From: an uncultured Clostridia bacterium
GTDB taxonomy: Bacteria; Bacillota; Clostridia; Christensenellales; Borkfalkiaceae
Assembly (NCBI GenBank): GCA_934247225.1
Contig: CAKQJE010000006.1
Span: forward strand, 33,894-97,893
Length of the DNA: 64,000 nt
Direction: 5' to 3'
The notes under the pieces are model-generated. The model saw only the letters and a program-made list of their open reading frames with translations. It was not told the DNA's origin and searched no databases. Each line of letters begins with the position of its first letter. Position 1 is the first letter of the stretch. This document shows positions 7,710 to 17,102 of the stretch, one piece after another. A program made the position numbers and the translations under genes.

Positions 7710-9907
7710 TTGCATTCGATCCATCTTATTTCATTTGGTTTCAGCTCGATAATCGACTTATAGCCCGACTTATCGTAAAACTCCGTGCATCCCGCTTCGC
7801 CGACCGAATTGATGAGCGCGTACTTTTTTGCCTCTTTATAATAGTAAGCGTCTACGTTCGGATTGGAAGAATAAACGATATTTTTCTCGTTTTCTTTTTT
7901 GCTTGCCCATAAAATCGCGTTGTATATAAGCCTGTAACTTTCGTTGCAGGGCGACACACCGGAAATATAAACGCTTCGCCCCTTTCCGTATTCGTTGACG
8001 GCTAAATCGATATTCCCCGCGTTTTGCCAACCGAAAGGATAATTTTTCTCGTAATGCATTTTTATAACGCTTGCCGTGAGCGGATAGACCCCTCTCACGT
8101 CGGAATTAAAGGAGATTTTCGACGTATCTATGCCGTCGGTTATATAGTGCTTTTCGATCGGTTTCATCTCGTCGCGTTTTTCAAAATGACGGTAATTGCA
8201 CTCTTTTTCAACGCCCAAAACGTCCGAAAGTTGGAAATATCTGCCCTGATACCGATATCCGCTCGGCTCGCCAACGCCTATAAAACCGCCGCCGTTATCT
8301 ACAAATTCGCGAATTTTCGCAACGAGTTCCGCGTTTTTCCAGCATTTATCTCCTTGAAAAGACGTCCCCGGGATTCCGCCCGAAACAATCACGTCGTACT
8401 TACTCAAATCGCCGCTTATAACATCGTCGAACGAAATAAATTCAACGTCTACGGGCAAAATCGCAAGAGCCGTAAGCATTGCGGTGTAATAAAATCCGTC
8501 CCGGCGCATATCGTCGACGAAAATTCCGTTCATCATAAACGTATCGAGTCTGCCCCAATAGGAAATGACCGCGACTTTCGCTTTCGTATAGCATTTATCT
8601 TCGCCGATCGTCTCGCGGATCGTTCTGAATTCGTCGCAAACGTTTTTAATGGCTACCTTCAACTTTTCGTAATTTTCTATCTGTTTCAGATACCCGCCGA
8701 AACCTATGCGGTCTATCGGTTTTTTCATCAGTCCGCGGCGAATTCCGTCCCAGCACATATAAAGTATCTGCGTGCCGCGTTCGTCGCCCGGGCATTCGTT
8801 CGGGAAAAAGTAAGGGTTGAGTCTGCCTTCGGTAAACTTTATTCCTTTTATATTTGCAACCTGCTGAGCGTAAATCGCGCTCGACGGTGCGCCGACAACT
8901 CCGTCAAGTTCGATAGACGGAAAATACGGAGAATACGGCTCCACGCCGATGCGGTGGTCGCCGTCGAACATCAGTGCCTTTTTGCCGTATTTATGGCACA
9001 AATCGACAAAGAGTTTTGCCCATTCGGCGCACTTTTTCTGCACGAAATCGACGTATTTTCTCATCGTTTCGTCGGGAATGGTAAATCTGTTTGAATAATA
9101 CCCGCCGCCGATAAGATTTTCGAGCGTCATTTTTTCGCCCGTTTCTTTTTCGAACAAATCGAACATAGCGGGCGAAGCCGTCATGGCGTAGTTATGCCAA
9201 TCCCATATTCTCTGTTTTGTTCCCGTAACGTTTACTATAAAGAAATTATAGAAAAACGTGGTAAAGCGAACGACGGTTACGTCGGGGTTTTCTTTCAACC
9301 ACTTTTCCATGCGGAAAAGCATATGGTCGAGCGCTTCGGGATAAACAGGGTCGATATCTATATCCTTGTCGCAAGTCCAATTGTTGACGTGATAGTTATA
9401 TATCTGCACGGGATCCCAGCAGTTTTTAGCAAAGAAATTCACGGTGTACTCGTGGTACTTTTTTGCGCCCTCTATGCGAACTTTATCGTTTCCGATATAT
9501 TCCCAATCTTTATGGATTTGCCCCGTCGTTCTGTCTATAACTTGCCAAAATTCCCCGTACCGTTCAGTGTTTACCGAAAAAGCCTCCTTGAAAGTATTTT
9601 TCAGAAGATCTATCTCTAAAACGTCCGATTTTGCCGTGTAACGCTCGGAAACAAGCGCGGTGTTCTGCCAGAATTCGGGGTGCGCTTTCGCGTATTCGTG
9701 ATCTTCGCGCACTATAAAATACGCCTTGTAAACGTCCGTTCCGAATTGCCTGACGTCTGCGGGTAAAGACACTCCGTCGCAATCTCTCACGGCGTCGGCG
9801 TTCCAATATTCTATAAATTTTTTCGTCCCCTCGACATAGCTTTCGTCCGTGGGAATAGTCAATCTGCCTTTTTGCATAAATTTTTGCTTTTTAGCTCCGA
9901 TAATCAT
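7706..9907 (-). CDS. GH112 beta-galactoside phosphorylase (D-galactosyl-rhamnose type possible)
   Basis: A 733-residue cytoplasmic phosphorylase. Family marks are GRLTIPTDESYVEGTKK near the start, TVVRFTTFFYNF, ALMFDGDHRIGVEPY with the probable catalytic Asp317, RIGFGGYLKQ, and GKGRSVYISG in the beta-sandwich region. GH112 enzymes cleave beta-galactosides with phosphate, giving galactose 1-phosphate. This copy departs from lacto-N-biose phosphorylase more than the one at 34685, and sits beside a rhamnosidase-like gene. That makes the galactosyl-beta-1,4-rhamnose specificity known in the family plausible, but this is inference. It overlaps both neighbours by ATGA, showing translational coupling. 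Confidence 0.85.
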   Translation of the reverse strand: MIIGAKKQKFMQKGRLTIPTDESYVEGTKKFIEYWNADAVRDCDGVSLPADVRQFGTDVYKAYFIVREDHEYAKAHPEFWQNTALVSERYTAKSDVLEIDLLKNTFKEAFSVNTERYGEFWQVIDRTTGQIHKDWEYIGNDKVRIEGAKKYHEYTVNFFAKNCWDPVQIYNYHVNNWTCDKDIDIDPVYPEALDHMLFRMEKWLKENPDVTVVRFTTFFYNFFIVNVTGTKQRIWDWHNYAMTASPAMFDLFEKETGEKMTLENLIGGGYYSNRFTIPDETMRKYVDFVQKKCAEWAKLFVDLCHKYGKKALMFDGDHRIGVEPYSPYFPSIELDGVVGAPSSAIYAQQVANIKGIKFTEGRLNPYFFPNECPGDERGTQILYMCWDGIRRGLMKKPIDRIGFGGYLKQIENYEKLKVAIKNVCDEFRTIRETIGEDKCYTKAKVAVISYWGRLDTFMMNGIFVDDMRRDGFYYTAMLTALAILPVDVEFISFDDVISGDLSKYDVIVSGGIPGTSFQGDKCWKNAELVAKIREFVDNGGGFIGVGEPSGYRYQGRYFQLSDVLGVEKECNYRHFEKRDEMKPIEKHYITDGIDTSKISFNSDVRGVYPLTASVIKMHYEKNYPFGWQNAGNIDLAVNEYGKGRSVYISGVSPCNESYRLIYNAILWASKKENEKNIVYSSNPNVDAYYYKEAKKYALINSVGEAGCTEFYDKSGYKSIIELKPNEIRWIECK

Positions 9908-11184
9908 TTGCTTATAAACACGGTGCGGTCGGTTTTAACCGATTCGTCGGCGGCAAAAACGGTGAGATGTCCGTTTATGCTGTCCGAAATATCCGTACAG
10001 GAAATCGACGGTTTTTTACCCTCGATATAATTTATAAAGTCCGCGACAAGTCCGCGATCTCCGCCGTAATGTCCGCCCGTTTCACCGAATTTATCCTCGA
10101 ACGAAACTTTCTCTTCCGTAAAAAAATCGGTGGTTTTATCGAATTTCCTGAGTATCAGTTCGCCGCTCGGATCGCCCTCTATTTCGCCTTCCGTTCCCGT
10201 AACGAAAATAGTCCTTGTCGGCTTCATAGCTCCTAAAACAAGCAGGTGATTAGCCGTGCTTCCATTCGAAAATTTAACGGCAACGTTCTGATGATCGAGA
10301 AGATCTCCGTCGCACTTGAAAACGCATCTGCCGTGCGGGTTATACGTTTTCAAAGACTCGTATTTCTCCTCTGTCGTAACATCCTCATAGTTTTTACCCG
10401 TACACTGCCAGGGGTACCACGGCAAAACGGTGTTCTTTATGTACATCGCTTCGGCTTCGTATACGCACTTTTCTCTTATTTCTTTCGGACAATCCACAAG
10501 GCATCTTTCCCCGCAACCTTCGGGCGCGTTTTCTCTGTTGAAATACGTTCTTGCGCCGTTACTGTAAACCTCGGCGGGAGCCGTCGAGTTGTTAAGCCAG
10601 CAAATCAGATCCATATCATGGCAGCACTTTGCAAGAAGAAGCGACGAGCCGCATTTCTTTTCCGAATTCCATTTACCTCGGATATAACTTACCGAAGAAT
10701 GATACGCGCCTACCCGTTCGCTTGTCGCAATGCTTTGGATTTTGCCTATTTTGCCTTCCGCGATAAGCTCTTTTACTTTTTTATAAAACGGAGCGTACCT
10801 TAAAACGTGGCAAGTCATAAGCTTGACGCCGTTTTCGTCCGCAGTTTTTTTCAAAAGCAACAAATCCTCTTTGTTATTGACGAGCGGTTTTTCGAGAAGC
10901 ATATGATAACCCTGCCTTAAAAAGGGCAGCGCCGTTTCGAGATGCAGGTTGTCCATAGTGCCGTTTATAACCGCGTCGGCGATTTTGCCGAGCTTTAAAA
11001 CTCCGTCGATATCGGTAAAACACATATTTCCCGGAACGCCGAAATTTTCGCGCATATATTTTAGTCTTTCCGAATCGGGATCGACGCACGCGACTATTTC
11101 TATTCTTTTGAGATTATCATATCCTTCGTGGCAATATACCGTGGCTCTGTCGCCGCAACCGACGACTATAATTTTTATTTTCAT
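9904..11184 (-). CDS. Gfo/Idh/MocA family oxidoreductase with cysteine-rich insert
   Basis: A 426-residue NAD(P)-dependent sugar or polyol dehydrogenase. The Rossmann motif is VVGCGDRA (7-14) and the family EKP motif is at 98-100; a KxxHD catalytic-type segment lies at 186-190. An insert with four cysteines (224, 228, 232, 240; CGERCLVDCPKE) looks able to bind metal, a feature of some family members. It lies between the permeases and the phosphorylase, overlapping the latter by four bases, so it probably oxidises or epimerises a sugar released by this operon. Substrate unknown. Confidence 0.85.
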   Translation of the reverse strand: MKIKIIVVGCGDRATVYCHEGYDNLKRIEIVACVDPDSERLKYMRENFGVPGNMCFTDIDGVLKLGKIADAVINGTMDNLHLETALPFLRQGYHMLLEKPLVNNKEDLLLLKKTADENGVKLMTCHVLRYAPFYKKVKELIAEGKIGKIQSIATSERVGAYHSSVSYIRGKWNSEKKCGSSLLLAKCCHDMDLICWLNNSTAPAEVYSNGARTYFNRENAPEGCGERCLVDCPKEIREKCVYEAEAMYIKNTVLPWYPWQCTGKNYEDVTTEEKYESLKTYNPHGRCVFKCDGDLLDHQNVAVKFSNGSTANHLLVLGAMKPTRTIFVTGTEGEIEGDPSGELILRKFDKTTDFFTEEKVSFEDKFGETGGHYGGDRGLVADFINYIEGKKPSISCTDISDSINGHLTVFAADESVKTDRTVFISK

Positions 11185-11192
11185 AACTTCTT

Positions 11193-12071
11193 TTAACCCT
11201 TAACGCCGCCGAGGCTCAAACCTTCGATAAGCGCGTTCTGATAGAACATAAATACCACGAGCATAGGAATCATCAGCACAACGCCGATACCCATCTGCAC
11301 GTTAGGCTGCGATCTCGAAATATTTGCGGTCGAAAGATATTTTCTGTAAATAAACATATTGACAGTCCAATATTCTTCGCTCTGAATATACAAAAGCGGA
11401 CCCATAAGGTCGTTCCACGCCATGAAAAACGCCGAAACCGCAATATATAAAACTATCGGCATAACAAGCGGGAAAGTTACCCGAAACATACGCACGAACA
11501 AATTCGCGCCGTCGATTTTAGCCGCTTCGTCGAGAGCTTTGGGAATTCCTCTGATAAACTGCATTATCATAAAGATATTCATTATTCCGCCGCCGAAAAA
11601 CGCGGGGATAGTCAGCGGCAGCAATGTGTCGTACCAATGAATATCGACGAAAATTTTGTATACGGGAAGAAGCAGAAGAATACTCGGAATCATTATCGTA
11701 CCCAAGCCGACGGTGAAAATAAGCTTTTTGCCGACAAAGGGTATTTTGACGAACGCATACGCCGCCATAAACGCCGTTAAAGGCACGCCTACAACGTTGC
11801 ACGCGACAATGATCAAAGTGTTTTTTAAACCGCTCAAAAAGCCCGTATTCGAGAATACGTCTTTATACGTTCCGATTAAATTGAACTCCTTAGGAAACAG
11901 TCCCGCGTCGGTTGAAGTGATCTCCGACGTCGTGAAAAAGCTTCGCGTGATCAATATGAATACGGGAAAGACGAAAATGAGCGCGGGAAGAATATACGCG
12001 ATGTGTTTAAGGATTGTTTTCACTCTCATTTCCGCAGGTTTTTTGCAATAGGGGATCATAGCGTTTTCCAT
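11193..12071 (-). CDS. Carbohydrate ABC transporter permease (MalG type)
   Basis: A 292-residue inner-membrane permease of the CUT1 family, with six predicted hydrophobic segments beginning ILPALIFVFPVFIL. The ATPase-contact EAA loop is present (EAAKIDGANLFVRMFRVTFP). The start at 12071 has GGAGGA five bases upstream, formed by the end of the preceding permease gene; a longer frame reaches upstream but is unlikely. It pairs with the permease at 12073-12999 and the binding protein at 13131-14495. No ATPase gene is present, so a shared MsmK-like ATPase elsewhere is likely. Confidence 0.93.
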   Translation of the reverse strand: MENAMIPYCKKPAEMRVKTILKHIAYILPALIFVFPVFILITRSFFTTSEITSTDAGLFPKEFNLIGTYKDVFSNTGFLSGLKNTLIIVACNVVGVPLTAFMAAYAFVKIPFVGKKLIFTVGLGTIMIPSILLLLPVYKIFVDIHWYDTLLPLTIPAFFGGGIMNIFMIMQFIRGIPKALDEAAKIDGANLFVRMFRVTFPLVMPIVLYIAVSAFFMAWNDLMGPLLYIQSEEYWTVNMFIYRKYLSTANISRSQPNVQMGIGVVLMIPMLVVFMFYQNALIEGLSLGGVKG

Positions 12072-12072
12072 A

Positions 12073-12999
12073 TTACAATCCTCCGTCCTCTTCGTAATAA
12101 ATCTTTTTGTTACGTTTGAAAAGCGCAACGGAAAGCAAGCCTATGACTATGAACAACAGATAGGACAGAGCCGAAGCATAGCCGAGATTGAACCCGTAAA
12201 TACCCTGCGTCTGATTGTAGATATACAAACCGTAAAAGTTAAGGTTCTGCCCGTCGAAACCGCCCTGCGGGGAAATAGTAAGAACTCCCTGCCCCGTTTG
12301 CAGCACGCCTATAACGGTGTTTAAAACCTGGAAGAAAATGTATCCGCCCATCATGGGAATGATTATCGACCATATCATTCTGAACCCCTTGCATCCGTCT
12401 ATCGTCGCCGCCTCGACGCAGTCTTTCGGTATCGATTTAAAGCCCGCGATCCAGAAAGGCATAGCCCCGCCGAGCGTCCATATCGACAAGCTCATATAGG
12501 AAATAAGCGCGACCGCCTGATTTCTCGATTCGAAAAAGTCGCTTTTGGGCAAACCGAGCTTTTTAAGCACGATATTGAAAAAGCCGTAATCGGTGTAAGA
12601 ATAAAGATATTTATACACTATCGCGCTGACTATTCCGGGTATAACGCAAGGAAGATAATACAACGCGCGGTAGATTTTTATGCCCTTAATCTTTTTGCTG
12701 AGCGCATACGACATAAAAAACGACACGATGATATTAAACGGAATTATCACCGCGGAATAAATAAGCGTCACCTTGATCGAATTCCGGAAGGTTTCGTCCG
12801 TGAACGCTTTAATGTAGTTTCCGAACCCGAATTTCGACCAATCGTGAGGCTTTATCGGATTGTAATCGAGAAAGAAGCTGTCGGCAAGCGCCATAAGCAG
12901 CGGATATATCGTAAAAATCGTAAGGCTTATCAGAAAGGGTAACACCAGAAGATAGCCCGCGACGTTATAGCCTATTTTTTGTTTTTGTTTTTCGGTCAT
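12073..12999 (-). CDS. Carbohydrate ABC transporter permease (MalF/UgpA type)
   Basis: A 308-residue CUT1 permease with six membrane spans, the first being YLLVLPFLISLTIFTIYPLL. The EAA loop is EAATIDGCKGFRMIWSIIIP. Its stop codon is one base before the next permease's start region, so the two are tightly coupled. A stem-loop at 13064-13117 separates it from the solute-binding protein gene. Confidence 0.93.
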   Translation of the reverse strand: MTEKQKQKIGYNVAGYLLVLPFLISLTIFTIYPLLMALADSFFLDYNPIKPHDWSKFGFGNYIKAFTDETFRNSIKVTLIYSAVIIPFNIIVSFFMSYALSKKIKGIKIYRALYYLPCVIPGIVSAIVYKYLYSYTDYGFFNIVLKKLGLPKSDFFESRNQAVALISYMSLSIWTLGGAMPFWIAGFKSIPKDCVEAATIDGCKGFRMIWSIIIPMMGGYIFFQVLNTVIGVLQTGQGVLTISPQGGFDGQNLNFYGLYIYNQTQGIYGFNLGYASALSYLLFIVIGLLSVALFKRNKKIYYEEDGGL

Positions 13000-13063
13000 T
13001 TTATGCTCCTGTTTGCATAATTCGTTTTTTGGGGAAAAAGATCCCCTTTAAGCCGTAAAGGCA

Positions 13064-13117
13064 GCGGGCTGTCTTAGCCGGACTTCGCCAAAAAGCCCGA
13101 CTGTCGGACAGCCCCGC
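13064..13117 (-). promoter_or_regulatory. Intercistronic stem-loop between binding protein and permeases
   Basis: GCGGGCTGTC (13064-13073) pairs with GACAGCCCCGC (13107-13117). It lies between the solute-binding protein and the first permease. No long T-run follows it in the direction of transcription, so it more likely protects the upstream message or partly attenuates, giving more binding protein than permease, as known for malE-malF arrangements. Confidence 0.55.
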
Positions 13118-13130
13118 ATTTTTTTAGTTT

Positions 13131-14495
13131 TTATTTAAAAGTTTTTTCGATATAGCCCTTTACGAGAGTAAATCTCCCGGCTCTTTCTTCGGGTTTGAAT
13201 TTATAGAAAGAGGACATCATATTGTTCAGTATGGTATTATAAATTCCGAGCTGTTTTTCGGGCAAAAAGCCTTTCATATAGGTCATCGGAAGGTCTCTGT
13301 CGGCATTTTCGACGAATGCGTCGTTATTAAGGTTCGGATATACCGTTCTGAACGCCGCGTCGGATTTTGCGGCGAGGCTTTTCATCATCGGTATGCCGCC
13401 GCCTGCCGCGCAGAAGGCTTCCTGTCCCTCTTCGGACATAACGAATTTCAGGAAATCCCAGGCAAGCTCGCGTTTTTCTTCCGAACAAGCGGTAGTCATA
13501 CCGTAGCCCGAGCAGCCCATTCCTACATACGAGGTTTCAACGTTCGTAAGAGTCGGGAACGAAACGAAATCGATATTGCCGTCGACGTTATTATAAGCGT
13601 CGGGAACGTTGGGACGAGTGGTAAACCACATAGCGCACTGCTTGTTGCCGAACACCGAACCGGTATCGGGCGTGTCGATCGTGGAAACGGCATAGCCTTT
13701 ATCCACAAAACCGCAAACGAAGTCGATAGCCTTTTTAACGGCTTCTTCGTTTTTAAACGCCGTGCCGTTTTCGGTATCGATAAGCTCGCCGCCGAAACTT
13801 TTCATGATCGGATAATAAACAGCCGCCCAATCGACGTTTATGTTAGCCGCCCATACCTCTCTATTGCTCGCATAACCTTTAAGCACGCTTTCCTTTTCTT
13901 TCAAAGCCTTGCAGGTATTTTCGAAATCGTCAAACGTCCAGCCGTCCGTAGGCTCGGCGACTCCCGCAAGCTCGAACATTTTGGTGTTGTACACGCATAC
14001 GACCTTGTTGTAATCTCTCGGAACCCAATACATATTGTCGTCGCCCGACTTCGATTTCGCCATTTCGATAACGGCGGAGAAATAATCATCCTCGGAAATG
14101 CCGTCTCTTTTCATATAATCTGATATCGGCACGAGCAGATTTTCGTTTGTCCAATATTCCGCCTTATAATCGTACATCTGAACGATATCGGGAAGCTGCC
14201 CGGCAAACATCTGTCTTTGCATCCAGCTGTCGTAAGGATCGCCTATCTGCTGAACGGCAAATCTTTTGTTTTCGTTTCCCGGCTGCGCGAGATATGCTTT
14301 TACAAACGTTTTCGCGATTTCCTGTTCTATCGGATCCGCGCTTGCCGCAATCGTGATTCTCGGAGAATCGGAAGAACTGTCTCCGATATTTCCTCCGTTA
14401 TTGCTGTCGTTGCTTGTTCCGCCGCCGCAAGCCGCAAGAGATACAGCCGTCGTCGCCGCGAGCGATAAACAAAGCGTTTTAATAAGTTTTTTCAT
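13131..14495 (-). CDS. Extracellular sugar-binding lipoprotein (ABC importer)
   Basis: A 454-residue family 1-type solute-binding protein. The signal peptide ends in lipobox LAAC at about residues 20-23 followed by a Gly/Ser/Asn linker, so it is anchored by lipid outside the membrane. The body has the usual two-lobed features (WTFDDFENTCKAL, WAAVYYP, FVMSEEGQEAFC). It captures the glycan fragment fed to the two permeases. A GAGGAAA ribosome site precedes the start, 20 bases after the 857-residue lipoprotein gene. The operon then continues into the permeases through a stem-loop. Confidence 0.92.
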   Translation of the reverse strand: MKKLIKTLCLSLAATTAVSLAACGGGTSNDSNNGGNIGDSSSDSPRITIAASADPIEQEIAKTFVKAYLAQPGNENKRFAVQQIGDPYDSWMQRQMFAGQLPDIVQMYDYKAEYWTNENLLVPISDYMKRDGISEDDYFSAVIEMAKSKSGDDNMYWVPRDYNKVVCVYNTKMFELAGVAEPTDGWTFDDFENTCKALKEKESVLKGYASNREVWAANINVDWAAVYYPIMKSFGGELIDTENGTAFKNEEAVKKAIDFVCGFVDKGYAVSTIDTPDTGSVFGNKQCAMWFTTRPNVPDAYNNVDGNIDFVSFPTLTNVETSYVGMGCSGYGMTTACSEEKRELAWDFLKFVMSEEGQEAFCAAGGGIPMMKSLAAKSDAAFRTVYPNLNNDAFVENADRDLPMTYMKGFLPEKQLGIYNTILNNMMSSFYKFKPEERAGRFTLVKGYIEKTFK

Positions 14496-14515
14496 AATTA
14501 TTTCCTCTTTTTTTG

Positions 14516-17089
14516 TTATTTTATAGTCACCTTAACCGCCTCGAACTTAACCTTAACGGTAATGATTCCGTCCTTTTCGGTGTAATCGTCGGTCTTTGCT
14601 CCGTTGAAATACACGGAGAAGTTTCCGCTCGGCTTTTTGAAGTTAAGCAACACGTAATGGTTTGCGTTCTTCGAGCCTTTGAGATTAAGGATTTCGAAAC
14701 CGTTTTTAGTCGCCCGAAGCGAATATACGCAGTTTGCGAACTTCATATTGTCTATCTGAAACCATTCAAGCCCGCCCGGCAAACGGTTCGTGAACGATAT
14801 GCCGTTATAATCGGTCGACTGCATTCCGAATATCGCGTCGGGAACGGAACGGATAGGCAGAACGCTTTCGATAAACTCCGCGTCAAGTCCGACGGTTCCG
14901 GGACCGTTGCTTTCGGCGCGTTGAAGCTTGTAAAGCCCCTCTATTCCGCCCTGAAATTCCGAGTCGCCTTCCATTGCTTCGTAATACGCCTCGTAAAAAC
15001 GCGTTCCCGTATAGCTCGCCTCGTTGGCGGCTTTTGCGACTTTTTCATACCAACTTTGTATGCCTTTAAGTCTTTCGAGCGCGTTTTCCGCACCGAAAAC
15101 TTTGGCTCTCGCAACTATGTCGTAATACGCCCAGCACATATCCGCGCCGCCGTTCTGAACCTGACGGGGCCACGTCGTGCCGTATTTTTTAATAAGGCTT
15201 TCGGCGATTTTATACCCGCAGAAAGAGAACTGCTCCGTGCAGTCTTTGGTGTTGAAACGAGGCGCAAATTCATAGAAATAGATATCTTCGCCCGTCGAAT
15301 CGTCGCCCGCGACCGTTCTGTCGCCGCTTACCCACTGCATTATGCTGAGCTGCTGAGCGCTGCTGCCGAGTCCCGCGCAGATCGCTTCTTCGTTCCAATA
15401 AACGAATCCGTAATCGACAATTTCGCCCGTTCTTTCGTTTATACCCGAAACGAAACGCCCCGTAGTCGGATTCCAGAAACCGCCGACGTTGTCGTATTTC
15501 AGCCCGGAAGCGGTTTCTTCCGCCCTTGCCTCGACCTTCACGGGTTTTTCGATATTCGCTTTGACCTTTTCGGCAAGTTCGAGCAGGCTTTCCGCCGTGT
15601 AGTTATAGGTTACCGTTTCTTTGCTCGCAAGATCCCTGTTATAAACAGTGCTTGTTTCGCTTACGGTTTTGCCCGCGTCCGTCACCATTTTTTCGAGACC
15701 CGCCATTGCTTTCAACGCCTGGTAGAAATAGATATTCGCTTCGAGATTCTTCTCGGGGCTTGCGACTATATCCCAATAGCCGTTGCCTACTCCGTTTGCC
15801 GAATCGACGTTATATTTTCCGTCTGCATTTTCAGAAATGCCCACGCCGTTATGCCCGTAAAAATACGAAATATCTAATAGACCGTTTTCGCCTTGCAACG
15901 CGTGCGTTAAAAACAAAGTCGCCTTTCTCGCGGCGGGCATAAGTTTTACTAAATAATCGACGTTATTCGTATATTGCGCCCAATTATACAGCGCGAGAAT
16001 CCATTGATAAGTGGCGTTGGACTGACGCGTGTCGTAACTGCATCTGATATAATTGATATAGCCGTTTACGACCATTTTCTTCGCCGCATTTTGCGGTTTG
16101 AATTTTATGCCGAGCGCGGTGACGATCTGATTATCCCAATTCTCGTTCTGAGACATATCGATATAGCAACGATCGGTATAACCCGAGTACATATTCTTTC
16201 TCGTGGTGACAAGCTCGTTATGCGCGACTTCGTACCACGTCTCGCCGCCGCCTTGCGTTTGCCACACGATATAATAATCGTCCACGTTCGTCGCGGTATT
16301 GAGTTTTATGTCAAGCTCCAAAAACGGAGAATATTTCGTGTTTATTCCGCCGTGTTTTGTAAGCATACCCCCCATATCGGCTTTATAAAACTCAAAGTAT
16401 TCGCCCGCGCCGCAACTCGATACAAAATCGGCAACGCAACTCGTATCGTTTACTTTAAACGTTCCGTTTTCGGCCACCCAGCCCTGATTTTGTTTGCTCG
16501 TCGCGTCGTTAAATTCGAAAGAAGTCGAACCGTGAACGGATAAATCGTTAAATTCCGTCATCGGGTCGTCCACCGAATATTTCCAATAAGGGAAGGGCCA
16601 GCCCTGCGGAATACCAGCCGCTCCCGCTTCTATATCGGCGGCTTCTCTGCCGTTTCCGGTATTGTAAATCATACCGAGTCCGTCCTGATTGCTGCCCGTA
16701 ACTTGCGAAGTAAGAGCGTCGTAAAGCTTTGCCGCTTTATCCTCGCCGAGAGCCGCCGCGGAAGAGTTATGCCAGGTTAAACTCATCGTTTCCCAATTTT
16801 TGAAATATCCCGTTCCGCCGCCGACGGTTGTTCTGCCCAAAGCGTAATCGTCGTATCTGAGATTTCTGTGCGAAAAATCGTTCAGAAAATCGGCGAGCTT
16901 ACCGTCCGAACTCTGATAATGAAGTTCGAGTCCGTCGTAATTAACCGCGTCAACCGATTCGACAACGCTTTCGGACGGCTTGCTTTCGCCGCCGCTATTG
17001 TCGCTGTCGGCAAAATCGTCGCAAGCGGCGAGTGTGAAACACATCGCCGCCGCAAGCATGCCTGTAACTAACTTTTTAAATTTAGTCAT
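14516..17089 (-). CDS. Large secreted lipoprotein, possible (alpha/alpha)6 glycan-active enzyme
   Basis: An 857-residue protein with a lipoprotein signal (FTLAAC lipobox near residue 23) and an acidic Ser-rich linker. Residues 130-360 look like a beta-sandwich (ELDIKLNTATNVDDYYIVW). The region from about 360 to 760 is helical with repeated aromatic pairs (TYQWILALYNWAQYTNN, GYWDIVASPEKNLEANIYFY, WNEEAICAGLG), as in six-hairpin glycosidases. I cannot assign a GH family and see no sure catalytic pair. Its place between the surface protein and the importer suggests it acts on the polymer outside the cell. Confidence 0.6.
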   Translation of the reverse strand: MTKFKKLVTGMLAAAMCFTLAACDDFADSDNSGGESKPSESVVESVDAVNYDGLELHYQSSDGKLADFLNDFSHRNLRYDDYALGRTTVGGGTGYFKNWETMSLTWHNSSAAALGEDKAAKLYDALTSQVTGSNQDGLGMIYNTGNGREAADIEAGAAGIPQGWPFPYWKYSVDDPMTEFNDLSVHGSTSFEFNDATSKQNQGWVAENGTFKVNDTSCVADFVSSCGAGEYFEFYKADMGGMLTKHGGINTKYSPFLELDIKLNTATNVDDYYIVWQTQGGGETWYEVAHNELVTTRKNMYSGYTDRCYIDMSQNENWDNQIVTALGIKFKPQNAAKKMVVNGYINYIRCSYDTRQSNATYQWILALYNWAQYTNNVDYLVKLMPAARKATLFLTHALQGENGLLDISYFYGHNGVGISENADGKYNVDSANGVGNGYWDIVASPEKNLEANIYFYQALKAMAGLEKMVTDAGKTVSETSTVYNRDLASKETVTYNYTAESLLELAEKVKANIEKPVKVEARAEETASGLKYDNVGGFWNPTTGRFVSGINERTGEIVDYGFVYWNEEAICAGLGSSAQQLSIMQWVSGDRTVAGDDSTGEDIYFYEFAPRFNTKDCTEQFSFCGYKIAESLIKKYGTTWPRQVQNGGADMCWAYYDIVARAKVFGAENALERLKGIQSWYEKVAKAANEASYTGTRFYEAYYEAMEGDSEFQGGIEGLYKLQRAESNGPGTVGLDAEFIESVLPIRSVPDAIFGMQSTDYNGISFTNRLPGGLEWFQIDNMKFANCVYSLRATKNGFEILNLKGSKNANHYVLLNFKKPSGNFSVYFNGAKTDDYTEKDGIITVKVKFEAVKVTIK

Positions 17090-17102
17090 TTAATCTTTCA
17101 CC

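Noticed and set aside
11193..12128. Longer start for the MalG-type permease at 12128
   Set aside because: It would overlap the upstream permease; the ATG at 12071 has a strong GGAGGA.
13064..13117. Operon terminator splitting binding protein from permeases
   Set aside because: No T-run follows on the minus strand and the permeases have no own promoter that I can see.
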